A stretch of 64,000 nt of DNA, taken from Streptomyces sp. NBC_01549. GTDB taxonomy: Bacteria; Actinomycetota; Actinomycetes; Streptomycetales; Streptomycetaceae. The stretch lies in the NCBI RefSeq assembly GCF_026339955.1, contig NZ_JAPEPW010000002.1, positions 2,046,001 through 2,110,000 on the forward strand, read 5' to 3'. The position numbers and the translations under genes are program-made. The notes under the pieces were generated by a model, which was not told the DNA's origin, ran no database searches, and saw nothing but the letters and a program-made list of their open reading frames with translations. Positions 1 to 8,799 of the stretch are shown piece after piece; positions within the stretch are counted from its first letter, which is position 1, and each line of letters begins with the position of its first letter.

Positions 1-1927
1 CTCGCACCTCGGTGACATGCGCCGGCTGTTCCAGGACATCCCCCTGGAGCAGATGAACACCTCGATGACCATCAACGCCACCGCCATGTGGCTGCTGGCG
101 CTCTACCAGGTCGTCGCCGAGGAGCAGGGCGCCGACATCACCAAGCTCCAGGGGACGACGCAGAACGACATCGTCAAGGAGTACCTGTCACGCGGGACGC
201 ACGTCTTCCCGCCAGTGCCCTCGCTCCGGCTGACGACGGACATGATCGCGTACACGGTCTCCCACATCCCCAAGTGGAACCCGATCAACATCTGCTCGTA
301 CCACCTCCAGGAGGCGGGGGCGACCCCGGTCCAGGAGATCGCGTACGCGATGTCGACGGCCATCGCCGTGCTGGACGCCGTCCGCGACTCGGGGCAGGTG
401 CCCGCCGAGAAGTTCGGTGACGTCGTCGCCCGCATCTCCTTCTTCGTGAACGCGGGTGTCCGGTTCATCGAGGAGATGTGCAAGATGCGGGCTTTCGGGC
501 GGATCTGGGACCAGGTCACGCGCGAGCGGTACGGCATCCAGGATGCCAAGCAGCGGCGCTTCCGGTACGGCGTCCAGGTCAACTCCCTCGGTCTGACCGA
601 GGCGCAGCCGGAGAACAACGTCCAGCGGATCGTCCTCGAAATGCTGGCCGTGACGCTGTCGAAGGACGCACGCGCGCGTGCCGTGCAACTGCCCGCCTGG
701 AACGAGGCGCTGGGGCTGCCCCGGCCCTGGGACCAGCAGTGGTCGTTGCGCATCCAGCAGGTGCTGGCGCACGAGAGCGACCTGCTCGAGTACGAGGACA
801 TCTTCGAGGGCTCGCACGTCATCGAGGCGAAGGTCGCGGCGCTCGTCGAGGAGTCGCTCGCCGAGATGGACCGGATCGACGAGATGGGCGGGGCGATGGC
901 CGCCGTCGAGTCGGGTTACCTGAAGTCGCAGCTGGTCTCCTCGCACGCCGAGCGCCGGGCCCGGATCGAGGGTGGCACCGAGAAGATCGTCGGCGTCAAC
1001 ATCTTCGAGTCGACCGAGCCGAACCCGCTCACCGCCGACCTGGACGCGGCGATCCAGACCGTCGACCCGGCGGTCGAGGCCCGTGTCGTGCAGGCTCTGC
1101 ATGATTGGCGCCGCAACGCTGATAAACTCGCCTTGTCCGACAACGCAGTTGAAGGACCTACCGCCGGGCAGGCGGAAAGTGACGCCTGTGGAGGCTTGTG
1201 TAAGACCGCGCCCTTCGGGGATCGGCAAGGGCCGCCGTTCAACCACTCGCGGCGATGCAGGGCGTTGGGGCGGCTGAGAGACTCAGCCGCCACCGACGCC
1301 AATCTGATGGAAGCCACCTTGGAGTGCGCCCGCGCCGGGGTCACGACCGGCGAGTGGTCCGAGGCCCTGCGTGAGGTGTTCGGCGAGTTCCGCGCCCCGA
1401 CCGGCGTCTCGTCCGCGCCCGTCGCGGTCACCGCCGAGGAGGGCACCGCGCTGGCACTGGTCCGCCGCAAGGTCGAGGAGACCGCCCGCGAACTCGGCGT
1501 CGGCAAGCTCCGCTTCCTGGTGGGCAAGCCGGGCCTGGACGGGCACTCCAACGGCGCCGAGCAGATAGCGGTGCGAGCCCGCGACGCCGGGTTCGAGGTG
1601 GTGTACCAGGGCATCCGGCTCACGCCCGAGCAGATCGTGGACGCGGCCGTCGCCGAGGACGTGCACGGCGTCGGCCTGTCCATCCTGTCCGGCTCGCACG
1701 CCCAGTTGGTACCGGACGTGCTGGAACGGCTGCGCGAGGCCGGTGCGGCCGACATCCCGGTGATCGCCGGCGGGATCATCCCGAACGCCGACGCCGAACA
1801 GCTGCGGGCCGCGGGAGTGGCCGCGGTCTTCACACCGAAGGACTTCGACATCACCGGAATCATCGGTCGTATCGTCGACGAGATCCGGAAAGCGAACAAG
1901 CTCGACCCCCTGGAGGTCCCCGCATGA
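1..1927 (+). CDS. meaA: Ethylmalonyl-CoA mutase (MeaA/Ecm), 5' end outside the window
   Basis: Adenosylcobalamin-dependent mutase that isomerises ethylmalonyl-CoA to methylsuccinyl-CoA in the ethylmalonyl-CoA pathway. The frame is already open at base 2, so the N-terminus lies upstream. The visible part has the methylmalonyl-CoA-mutase-type barrel (for example PKWNPINICSYHLQEAGATP) and a C-terminal B12-binding domain with the DxHxxG-type motif GLDGHSNGAEQ, then LSILSGSHA and IAGGIIP. Its stop overlaps the next ATG, so it is translationally coupled to the lyase gene. Odd: about 170 bp between the two domains (about 1112-1284) encode Cys-, Asn- and Arg-rich sequence unlike the usual short linker, although the frame stays open. 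Family assignment is firm; whether this variant is active is unknown. Confidence 0.93.
   Translation, partial: SHLGDMRRLFQDIPLEQMNTSMTINATAMWLLALYQVVAEEQGADITKLQGTTQNDIVKEYLSRGTHVFPPVPSLRLTTDMIAYTVSHIPKWNPINICSYHLQEAGATPVQEIAYAMSTAIAVLDAVRDSGQVPAEKFGDVVARISFFVNAGVRFIEEMCKMRAFGRIWDQVTRERYGIQDAKQRRFRYGVQVNSLGLTEAQPENNVQRIVLEMLAVTLSKDARARAVQLPAWNEALGLPRPWDQQWSLRIQQVLAHESDLLEYEDIFEGSHVIEAKVAALVEESLAEMDRIDEMGGAMAAVESGYLKSQLVSSHAERRARIEGGTEKIVGVNIFESTEPNPLTADLDAAIQTVDPAVEARVVQALHDWRRNADKLALSDNAVEGPTAGQAESDACGGLCKTAPFGDRQGPPFNHSRRCRALGRLRDSAATDANLMEATLECARAGVTTGEWSEALREVFGEFRAPTGVSSAPVAVTAEEGTALALVRRKVEETARELGVGKLRFLVGKPGLDGHSNGAEQIAVRARDAGFEVVYQGIRLTPEQIVDAAVAEDVHGVGLSILSGSHAQLVPDVLERLREAGAADIPVIAGGIIPNADAEQLRAAGVAAVFTPKDFDITGIIGRIVDEIRKANKLDPLEVPA
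1112..1284 (+). other. Anomalous in-frame insert between the Ecm barrel and B12 domain
   Basis: The sequence changes character after the codons for QALHDWR and returns to family-like sequence at AATDANLMEATLE. In between it is less GC-rich and encodes ADKLALSDNAVEGPTAG followed by a Cys/Arg-rich stretch. The segment ends near a perfect 9-bp hairpin (1270-1290, loop AGA). Known MeaA proteins have a short Ala/Glu-rich linker here. It could be a remnant of a structured mobile element, such as part of a group II intron, or simply a lineage-specific linker. Edges are approximate. Confidence 0.5.
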
Positions 1928-2889
1928 CCACGCCCGTCAACCGCCTTCGCCCGCGGCGTTCCTGCCTGGCCGTGCCCGGCTCGAACCCCCGCTTCCTGGA
2001 GAAGGCCCAGGGCCTCCCCGCGGACCAGGTCTTCCTGGACCTGGAGGACGCCTGCGCCCCGCTCGCCAAGCCCGAGGCGCGGCACACCATCGTGAAGTTC
2101 CTGAACGAGGGCGACTGGACCGGCAAGACGCGGGTCGTACGGGTGAACGACTGGACGACGCACTGGACGTACCGCGATGTCGTCACGGTCGTCGAGGGCG
2201 CCGGCCAGAACCTCGACTGCATCATGCTGCCGAAGGTGCAGGACGCCCAGCAGGTCGTCGCGCTCGACCTGCTGCTGACGCAGATCGAGAAGACGATGGG
2301 CTTCGAGGTCGGCAAGATCGGCATCGAGGCGCAGATCGAGAACGCGAAGGGGCTCGTCAACGTCGACGAGATCGCGGCCGCCTCACCGCGTGTAGAGACC
2401 ATCATCTTCGGCCCGGCCGACTTCATGGCCTCCATCAACATGAAGTCGCTGGTCGTGGGCGAGCAGCCGCCGGGCTACCCGGCGGACGCCTACCACTACA
2501 TCCTGATGCGCATCCTGATGGCCGCCCGTACGCACGACCTCCAGGCGATCGACGGCCCCTACCTGCAGATCCGCAACCAGGAGGGCTACCGCGAGGTCGC
2601 CCGGCGCGCCGCCGCCCTCGGTTTCGACGGCAAGTGGGTGCTGCACCCGGACCAGGTCGCCGCGGCCAACGAGATCTTCTCGCCCTCCCAGGAGGACTTC
2701 GACCACGCGGAGCTCATCCTCGACGCGTACGAGTACTACACGTCCGAGGCGGGCGGCAAGAAGGGCTCCGCGATGCTCGGCGACGAGATGATCGACGAGG
2801 CCAGCCGCAAGATGGCCCTGGTCATCTCGGGCAAGGGCCGGGCGGCCGGCATGCAGCGCACCAGCAAGTTCGAAGCCCCGGAGGCCTGA
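1924..2889 (+). CDS. mcl1: HpcH/HpaI aldolase/citrate lyase family, probable malyl-CoA/beta-methylmalyl-CoA lyase
   Basis: A 321-residue enzyme of the citrate lyase beta/malyl-CoA lyase family. In the ethylmalonyl-CoA pathway it cleaves beta-methylmalyl-CoA to glyoxylate and propionyl-CoA. Visible hallmarks are RSCLAVPGSNPRFLEKA near the N-terminus, the metal/substrate-binding segments FLDLEDACAP and IEAQIENAKGL, and IIFGPADFMAS. The ATG overlaps the mutase stop codon and the MaoC gene follows within 6 bases, so it is an operon member. Specificity for methylmalyl-CoA rather than another acyl-CoA is inferred from the operon. Confidence 0.88.
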   Translation: MTTPVNRLRPRRSCLAVPGSNPRFLEKAQGLPADQVFLDLEDACAPLAKPEARHTIVKFLNEGDWTGKTRVVRVNDWTTHWTYRDVVTVVEGAGQNLDCIMLPKVQDAQQVVALDLLLTQIEKTMGFEVGKIGIEAQIENAKGLVNVDEIAAASPRVETIIFGPADFMASINMKSLVVGEQPPGYPADAYHYILMRILMAARTHDLQAIDGPYLQIRNQEGYREVARRAAALGFDGKWVLHPDQVAAANEIFSPSQEDFDHAELILDAYEYYTSEAGGKKGSAMLGDEMIDEASRKMALVISGKGRAAGMQRTSKFEAPEA

Positions 2890-2894
2890 GCGGC

Positions 2895-3422
2895 ATGCAG
2901 TTCGGACGCACGTACGAGGAGTTCGAGGTCGGCGCGGTCTACAAGCACTGGCCCGGAAAGACGGTCACGGAGTACGACGACCACCTCTTCTGTCTCCTGA
3001 CCATGAACCACCACCCCCTCCACATGGACTCGAACTATGCGGAGAAGACGACGGACTTCGGCAAGAACGTCGTCGTGGGCAACTACATCTACTCGCTGCT
3101 GCTCGGCATGTCCGTCCCGGACGTCTCGGGGAAGGCCATCGCCAACCTGGAGGTCGAGTCGCTGAAGCACGTGGCGCCGACCTTCCACGGCGACACGATC
3201 TACGGCGAGACCACGGTCCTCGACAAGACGCCCTCGAAGTCGAAGAGCGACCGCGGGATCGTCTACGTCGAGACCAAGGGCTACAAGCAGGACGGCACGC
3301 TGGTGTGCGTGTTCCGCCGCAAGGTCATGGTCCCCACCGAGACGTACATCAAGGAGCGCGGCGGCGAGCAGCCCGGCCGCCCGGAGCTCACCGCACCTGC
3401 GGAAAAGAAGACGGAGAAGTAG
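2895..3422 (+). CDS. mch: MaoC-family dehydratase, probable mesaconyl-CoA hydratase
   Basis: A 175-residue hotdog-fold hydratase beginning MQFGRTYEEFEVG. It carries the family pattern VTEYDDHLFCLLTMNHHPLH, with the Asp/His pair typical of R-specific enoyl-CoA hydratases. In this operon it would hydrate mesaconyl-CoA to beta-methylmalyl-CoA, the substrate of the lyase upstream. A longer reading from 2634 is possible in the same frame but overlaps the lyase gene. The ATG at 2895, five bases after the lyase stop, is the natural start. Confidence 0.87.
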   Translation: MQFGRTYEEFEVGAVYKHWPGKTVTEYDDHLFCLLTMNHHPLHMDSNYAEKTTDFGKNVVVGNYIYSLLLGMSVPDVSGKAIANLEVESLKHVAPTFHGDTIYGETTVLDKTPSKSKSDRGIVYVETKGYKQDGTLVCVFRRKVMVPTETYIKERGGEQPGRPELTAPAEKKTEK

Positions 3423-3424
3423 CC

Positions 3425-4630
3425 ATGGCGCGACTCGCCCAGACCGCCGGTCTCACCGACGTCCAGCAGGAGATCCTCTCCACCGTCCGCGACTTCGTGG
3501 ACAAGGAGATCATCCCGGTCGCGACCGAGCTGGAGCACCGCGACGAGTACCCCCAGCAGATCGTCGACGGCCTCAAGGAGTTGGGCCTGTTCGGCCTGAT
3601 GATCCCCGAGGAGTACGGGGGCCTGGGCGAGTCCCTCCTCACCTACGCGCTCTGCGTCGAGGAGATCGCCCGCGGCTGGATGTCGGTCTCCGGCATCATC
3701 AACACGCACTTCATCGTGGCGTACATGCTCAAGCAGCACGGCACACAGGAGCAGAAGGACCACTTCCTGCCCCGGATGGCCCTGGGCGAGGTGCGCGGCG
3801 CGTTCTCGATGTCGGAGCCGGGTCTCGGCTCGGACGTCTCCGCGATCACCTCGAAGGCGGTCAAGGACGGCGACGAGTACGTCCTGAACGGTCAGAAGAT
3901 GTGGCTGACGAACGGCGGCTCGTCGAACCTGGTTGCCGTGCTCGTACGAAGTGACGAAGGACACCCCGAGGGCACCGCGCCGCACAAGTCAATGACGACC
4001 TTCCTCGTCGAGAAGGAGCCCGGCTTCGGAGAGGTCCGCCCCGGCCTCACCATTCCCGGGAAGATCGACAAGATGGGCTACAAGGGCGTCGACACGACCG
4101 AGCTCATCATGGACGGACTGCGCGTTCCGGCCAATCGTGTACTCGGCGGCACCACGGGCCGAGGGTTTTACCAAATGATGGACGGAGTCGAGGTCGGCCG
4201 CGTCAATGTGGCGGCACGTGGCTGCGGTGTCGCACAGCGCGCCTTCGAGCTGGGTGTCTCCTATGCCCAGCAGCGTCACACTTTCGGCAAGGCGATCGCA
4301 CAGCACCAGGCCATCCAGTTCAAGCTGGCCGAAATGGCCACCAAGGTCGAAGCGGCCCATGCAATGATGGTGAACGCGGCTCGCAAAAAGGACTCCGGAG
4401 AACGAAACGACCTCGAAGCAGGGATGGCGAAGTACCTCGCCTCCGAATACTGCAAGGAAGTCGTCGAGGACGCTTTCCGGATCCACGGCGGCTACGGCTT
4501 CTCCAAGGAGTACGAGATCGAGCGTCTCTACCGCGAGGCACCGATGCTGCTGATCGGCGAAGGTACCGCCGAAATCCAGAAAATGATCATCGGGCGCCGA
4601 CTGCTCGAAGAGTATCGACTTCAGGGTTGA
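3425..4630 (+). CDS. mcd: Acyl-CoA dehydrogenase, probable methylsuccinyl-CoA dehydrogenase
   Basis: A 401-residue FAD-dependent acyl-CoA dehydrogenase. Family motifs are FGLMIPEEYGGLGES, AFSMSEPGLGSDVS (flavin/substrate loop) and the C-terminal signature IHGGYGFSKEYEIERLYRE, followed by IGEGTAEIQ with the usual catalytic Glu region. The position after the mutase, lyase and hydratase genes suggests oxidation of methylsuccinyl-CoA to mesaconyl-CoA. It is shorter than proteobacterial methylsuccinyl-CoA dehydrogenases, so general acyl-CoA dehydrogenase activity is a real alternative. It starts two bases after the MaoC stop. Confidence 0.85.
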   Translation: MARLAQTAGLTDVQQEILSTVRDFVDKEIIPVATELEHRDEYPQQIVDGLKELGLFGLMIPEEYGGLGESLLTYALCVEEIARGWMSVSGIINTHFIVAYMLKQHGTQEQKDHFLPRMALGEVRGAFSMSEPGLGSDVSAITSKAVKDGDEYVLNGQKMWLTNGGSSNLVAVLVRSDEGHPEGTAPHKSMTTFLVEKEPGFGEVRPGLTIPGKIDKMGYKGVDTTELIMDGLRVPANRVLGGTTGRGFYQMMDGVEVGRVNVAARGCGVAQRAFELGVSYAQQRHTFGKAIAQHQAIQFKLAEMATKVEAAHAMMVNAARKKDSGERNDLEAGMAKYLASEYCKEVVEDAFRIHGGYGFSKEYEIERLYREAPMLLIGEGTAEIQKMIIGRRLLEEYRLQG

Positions 4631-4810
4631 GCGGGGTTTGATGTCCGGGTTCGGGGTGTTTTCTTCGAGAACAAGATCACACCCCGTCAACACTCTTGGG
4701 CCGCCGACTCGACTTCTTGGCTTGCCCAGTTGTGGCCCATGACCGGTACGATCCCGGGAAAGCCGCCGTCCCCCGTTCCAGCGCGGCATCATCCGCTACG
4801 AAGGTCATCC

Positions 4811-5458
4811 ATGCCCCACAGCCAAACCTCTGCACCTCGCGGCCGGGTCCGCCTCGCGCGCGGAGCATCGCCGTGGCTTCTCCCGACCGTTGCCACCGCA
4901 GCACTCAGCCTGGCCAAGGCACGCCGCTCCGGCGCCGCCAAGGCCGTGGCCGTACCTGCCACCGCGCTCGCGGCCGGCATGCTGTGGTTCTTCCGCGACC
5001 CCGAGCGCGAGATCGCCCCGGGCCGGGTCATCTCGCCCGCCGACGGTGTGGTGCAGAGCATCATGCCGTGGAAGGACGGACGCACCCGCGTCGCGATCTT
5101 CATGAGCCCTCTGAACGTCCACGTGAACCGCGCGCCGCTCTCCGGCACGGTGACCTCGGTCGAGCACATCCCCGGTGGGTTCGTTCCGGCGTTCAACAAG
5201 GAGAGCGAGAACAACGAACGCGTCGTCTGGCATTTCGACACCGAACTCGGCGACATCGAGATGATCCAGATCGCCGGCGCGGTCGCCCGCCGTATCGTTC
5301 CTTATATCCCGCAGGGTACGAAGGTCGAGCAGGGCGACCGGATCGGTCTCATCCGCTTCGGCTCGCGCGTCGACATCTACCTCCCCGAGGGTGTCGAGGT
5401 CGATGTGGAAGTTGGTCAGAAGACCGTGGCTGGGGTGACTCGAATTGACCGTGATTGA
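4811..5458 (+). CDS. psd: Phosphatidylserine decarboxylase proenzyme
   Basis: A 215-residue pyruvoyl-dependent decarboxylase that makes phosphatidylethanolamine. Start MPHSQTSAPRG at 4811 with a GAAGG ribosome-binding site upstream. Evidence: the N-terminal hydrophobic segment, FFRDPEREIAPG, the catalytic-domain signature SPLNVHVNRAP, and the self-cleavage site RFGSRVD (Gly184-Ser185) near the C-terminus, where Ser becomes the pyruvoyl group. The stop lies inside the start of pssA, so the two lipid genes are coupled. Confidence 0.92.
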   Translation: MPHSQTSAPRGRVRLARGASPWLLPTVATAALSLAKARRSGAAKAVAVPATALAAGMLWFFRDPEREIAPGRVISPADGVVQSIMPWKDGRTRVAIFMSPLNVHVNRAPLSGTVTSVEHIPGGFVPAFNKESENNERVVWHFDTELGDIEMIQIAGAVARRIVPYIPQGTKVEQGDRIGLIRFGSRVDIYLPEGVEVDVEVGQKTVAGVTRIDRD

Positions 5459-6299
5459 TCCTGAGACACAGGCCGGCTGGGTGCCGGAGGCCGACGAGGT
5501 GGGCGACGAGGAGGAGATGCCCCTCTCTCTCCGCCTCTCAATAGCGGACACCCTCACCCTCGGCAACGCCACGTGCGGCTTCATGGCGGTGTACTTCACC
5601 ACCACGGGCATTCTGATCCCGCACCTCACCGGCAGCCAGGAGTCGGGCATGGGGCGCCACAGCGCCGCCACGGCCGTCATCCTGATGCTCTGCGCCGCGG
5701 TCTTCGACCTGTTCGACGGCCTCGTCGCCCGCAAGCTGCGCTCCTCCCCCATGGGCGCGGAACTGGACAACCTGTCCGACCTGATCAGCTTTGGCCTGGC
5801 CCCGGCGTACTTCGTCCTCGTCTACGGCATGGTCGCGGACGACGCCCACCAGAGAGTGGCGGCGCTCGGCGCGATCGTGGTGTTGCTCGCGGTCGTCCTC
5901 CGCCTCGCCCGCTTCTCCTGCGTCACGGTGAAGGACGGCACGTTCCAGGGCATGCCGTCGCCCTTCGGAGCGCTGACGGTGGTCTCGATCGTGCTCCTGG
6001 AGCTTCCCTTCGCGGCGACGCTGATGGCGATCCTCGGCACGGCCTGGCTGATGGTGAGCCGGGTGGAGTACCCGAAGCCGCGGGGGCGCCTCGCGGTGGC
6101 GGTGCTCTCCTGGCTCGTCCTGGCCATGGGCCTCCTGGCGGCGTGGGCCTTCGACGCCCCCAGCGGTCAGCTCCTCCTCCAGACCGGCTGTGCGCTGCAG
6201 CTCGTCATGGGTGCGGTGATTCCGCTGTTCGCGACGGCTCGGCGCGTGAACAACTTCCGGGACAACCGGCGTGAGGCGCGGGCGGCGCAGCTGCCGTAG
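5445..6299 (+). CDS. pssA: CDP-diacylglycerol-serine O-phosphatidyltransferase
   Basis: A membrane CDP-alcohol phosphatidyltransferase that makes the phosphatidylserine used by Psd. The CDP-alcohol motif reads DGLVARKLRSSPMGAELD followed by NLSD, with the conserved Asp residues in place. Several hydrophobic helices follow and the tail is basic. The start is uncertain: TTG at 5445, GTG at 5451, or ATG at 5518; the first two overlap the psd stop. A strong terminator lies 20 bases after the stop codon. Confidence 0.92.
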   Translation: MTVIDPETQAGWVPEADEVGDEEEMPLSLRLSIADTLTLGNATCGFMAVYFTTTGILIPHLTGSQESGMGRHSAATAVILMLCAAVFDLFDGLVARKLRSSPMGAELDNLSDLISFGLAPAYFVLVYGMVADDAHQRVAALGAIVVLLAVVLRLARFSCVTVKDGTFQGMPSPFGALTVVSIVLLELPFAATLMAILGTAWLMVSRVEYPKPRGRLAVAVLSWLVLAMGLLAAWAFDAPSGQLLLQTGCALQLVMGAVIPLFATARRVNNFRDNRREARAAQLP

Positions 6300-6318
6300 C
6301 GTTTCCTCGTACACGCTC

Positions 6319-6356
6319 GAAGGGGCCCGAACCGGAAATCCGGTTCGGGCCCCTTC
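6319..6356. terminator. 17-bp perfect hairpin terminator between convergent pssA and glycerate kinase
   Basis: GAAGGGGCCCGAACCGG pairs perfectly with its reverse complement around an AAAT loop. There is no U-tract on either side, which is common in Streptomyces. Its position between convergent genes suggests bidirectional use. Confidence 0.85.
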
Positions 6357-6427
6357 GCTGTATCCGCCGCAACGGGTTCTCTCTAAACGGTTCTCTCGAA
6401 ACGGGTTCTCCGGCGGAAAGAACGGGG

Positions 6428-7600
6428 TCAGGTCAGGAAGTCGTGGGCGATGTTCTGGGCCACCGTTTCCAGGATCGGCCCCGCGTCGGAGATGCACCGC
6501 GCGATATCGGGCTCGGCCTCCGTGAGGGGGTACGCACGCCGGATGCCGGCCCTGCCGAGCGCCTCCGGGCGCAGCGCCAGGCGCCCGCACACCGCGACGA
6601 CCTCCTTGCCCGCGGCACGGGCGGCCGCGGCCACCCCCGCCGGAGCCTTGCCGTGCAGGGTCTGTTCGTCGAGGGATCCCTCACCGGTGATCACCAGGGT
6701 GGCCCTGGCCAGCGCGGGCGCGAAGCCGAGGACATCGAGCATCACCTCGATACCGGGACGGAACCGGGCGCCCAGGACCAGCGCACCGTAGCCGATACCG
6801 CCCGCGGCCCCCGCTCCCGGCGCCGCGGCGTACTCCGTGGCCCTGGACCCGATCGACTGCTCCAGAACCGCGGCGAAGTGCCCGAGAGCCGCGTCCAGGA
6901 TCTCCACGTCGTCGGGGCTCGCCCCCTTCTGGGGGCCGTACACGGCGGGCGCGCCCTTCGGTCCGGTGAGCGGGTTGTCCACATCGCTGGCGAGGACGAA
7001 GTCCACGGAGGCCAGACGGGGGTCCAGTCCGGACAGGTCCGCGGTCGCCACGTCACTCAGCGCCGCACCGCCGGGAGCCACCGGCTCCCCCTCCACGTCC
7101 GCGAACCGCGCCCCGAGCGCGGACAGCATCCCCGCACCACCGTCCGTCGTCGCGCTCCCGCCCACACCGAACACGATCGTCCGGGCCCCGGCGTCCAGGG
7201 CGGCCCGCAAGAGCTCCCCGGACCCGTACGTGGACGACGTCAGCGGCGCGAACACCCCGGCGGGCAGCCGCTGCAACCCGCTCGCCTCCGCCATCTCCAC
7301 CACCGCGGTGTCGCCGCGCAGCGCGAAGGCGGCGGTGAGCTCGTGGCCCAGCGGGCCGGCGACCCGTACCTCCCGCCGTTCGAACCCGGCCGCGACCGCC
7401 GCGTCCACGGTCCCGTCGCCGCCGTCGGCCACCGGCAGCGCCTCGATCTCGACATCCGGCGCGACGCGGCGCAACCCGGCCGTGACGCGCTCCGCGACCT
7501 GTACGGCGGTCAGCGACCCCTTGAACTTGTCCGCGGCGATCAGCACCCGCGGAACACGCCCGGTGCCCGCACGTGTCGTCTTCACAGCAGAGTCCGCCAC
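6428..7600 (-). CDS. Glycerate kinase (GlxK-type)
   Basis: A 390-residue class I glycerate kinase that phosphorylates D-glycerate. The GTG start at 7600 is chosen because an AAGGGGA ribosome-binding site precedes it. Diagnostic segments in order are VLIAADKFKGSLTA at the N-terminus, LPVADGGDGTVDA, the glycine-rich GVGGSATTDGGAGML, and near the C-terminus LVITGEGSLDEQT followed by GKAP. The open frame extends upstream to 7918 but crosses unrelated sequence next to the IS and is not part of the gene. Confidence 0.9.
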   Translation of the reverse strand: MADSAVKTTRAGTGRVPRVLIAADKFKGSLTAVQVAERVTAGLRRVAPDVEIEALPVADGGDGTVDAAVAAGFERREVRVAGPLGHELTAAFALRGDTAVVEMAEASGLQRLPAGVFAPLTSSTYGSGELLRAALDAGARTIVFGVGGSATTDGGAGMLSALGARFADVEGEPVAPGGAALSDVATADLSGLDPRLASVDFVLASDVDNPLTGPKGAPAVYGPQKGASPDDVEILDAALGHFAAVLEQSIGSRATEYAAAPGAGAAGGIGYGALVLGARFRPGIEVMLDVLGFAPALARATLVITGEGSLDEQTLHGKAPAGVAAAARAAGKEVVAVCGRLALRPEALGRAGIRRAYPLTEAEPDIARCISDAGPILETVAQNIAHDFLT

Positions 7601-7721
7601 CTTGCATTCCCCTTGCTTTCCGGCCTCGCACACGTCAAGGCAGTCGCGCCGCTGCGACCTTACGACGGGGTGCGCGATTGAGGTCGGGCCGTGTTGGCCT
7701 GGCGGGTTGGCTGGTGGTTGA

Positions 7722-8651
7722 TTACCGCATGGCCGCGCGGTCGGAGACCAGGCCGGCGATGGCCTGGTAGGTCTGGTCGAAGTACTCGCGGCGTCCGATC
7801 CAGCGTTGCAGGGGCCGCCACTGCTTGTGCTCGGCGTTGGCGTGCTCGACGCAGATCCGCTCGGAGGACTGCTGCTTGCGCGCTTCCTCCCAGGCCGCCA
7901 GGTCCTCGGGCGGGGCATCCTTCTTCGGCTTCAGCGGCGGCGCTTGGACCTGGGCGGGGAACTGCTTGGCCAGTCCCCGGTAGCCGGCGTCGACCTTGGC
8001 CTTGACCTGGGGGAACCTCTCGAACAGGTCGCAGATGCCCTCGGTCTTCAGCGCGGTCTGGTCGTGCTGGCGGCCGGGCCGGAAGGCACCCGCCCACAGG
8101 GTCCGGCCCTTCTCGTCGGTGACGACGGTGGCCTTCTTGGTGTTCTGCCGCATCTTCCCGGAGATGAATGCCCGGCGTCCGGGCTTGTTCGCCCGTGGAC
8201 GTCGGACCCGGACCTCGGTGGCGTCGATCCGCAGTTCCACTCCGTGGGAGGCGGCGTAGGCGAAGACATCGGCCAGGGTGCGAAGGCGCAGGTCGGGACT
8301 TCCAGGGACGGCGAAGCCGCGGGCGGCGAGCAGGGGGCGGATCTCGTGGACCGCGCGGGTGATCGTGGAGCGGTCCACCTCGTAGAACAGGGCGAGGACG
8401 GCATGCGGAAGCTGGAAGCGCAGGATGACCAGGGTGGCGACGACCCGGTCGGTGAAGACGAGTTGGTGGTCGGGACCCGCTCCGGCGGCGCGCTGCCGGT
8501 CATGGCCCCGGCGTTCACGCAGCTGGGACTCCTGCCCGGCCACCCACGGCCCGGCCAACTCCGCGACCAGCTTGCCCAGGCGACGGCGCGGGATCCCGGT
8601 GCAGATACGATGGCTCAAGGCCGTGCGGGCCCCTCTTGACGTCACAATCAT
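7722..8651 (-). CDS. IS5-family-like DDE transposase with N-terminal HTH
   Basis: A 309-residue transposase. The N-terminal part resembles the helix-turn-helix seen in IS5-type enzymes (FYEVDRSTITRAVHEIRPLL). Candidate DDE residues are the Asp in GVELRIDATEV, the Asp in AKVDAGYRG, and the Glu in RICVEHANAEHKQWRPLQRW. Both flanks carry GGCCGTG-type sequence in inverted orientation (about 7687 and 8664), but no convincing long terminal repeat or target duplication was seen, so the element's ends are not fixed. The frame is intact. Confidence 0.8.
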   Translation of the reverse strand: MIVTSRGARTALSHRICTGIPRRRLGKLVAELAGPWVAGQESQLRERRGHDRQRAAGAGPDHQLVFTDRVVATLVILRFQLPHAVLALFYEVDRSTITRAVHEIRPLLAARGFAVPGSPDLRLRTLADVFAYAASHGVELRIDATEVRVRRPRANKPGRRAFISGKMRQNTKKATVVTDEKGRTLWAGAFRPGRQHDQTALKTEGICDLFERFPQVKAKVDAGYRGLAKQFPAQVQAPPLKPKKDAPPEDLAAWEEARKQQSSERICVEHANAEHKQWRPLQRWIGRREYFDQTYQAIAGLVSDRAAMR

Positions 8652-8799
8652 GATCGTCCCGCACGGCCGTTCGCATGCTCAGACCGGGGTTTCAGCTACC
8701 GCGCACCACGTCGTTAACCGGCGGACGCCCCCGTCGTCATGCCCCGACCGGACGGTGGAACACCGCACGCTCATGCCCGGAATCGGGTAAACCGGAACT

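Noticed and set aside
188..1246. Minus-strand open frame of 352 codons
   Set aside because: Lies entirely over the ethylmalonyl-CoA mutase gene; Arg/Asp/Val-rich composition is the typical antisense shadow of high-GC coding DNA.
6366..6420. Repeated ACGGGTTCTC units resembling a short direct-repeat array
   Set aside because: Only three imperfect units with no spacers and no cas genes; not a CRISPR array.
7685..8670. GGCCGTG matches as terminal repeats of the IS at 7.7-8.65 kb
   Set aside because: Only 7 bases match and no target duplication flanks them, so element borders were not called.
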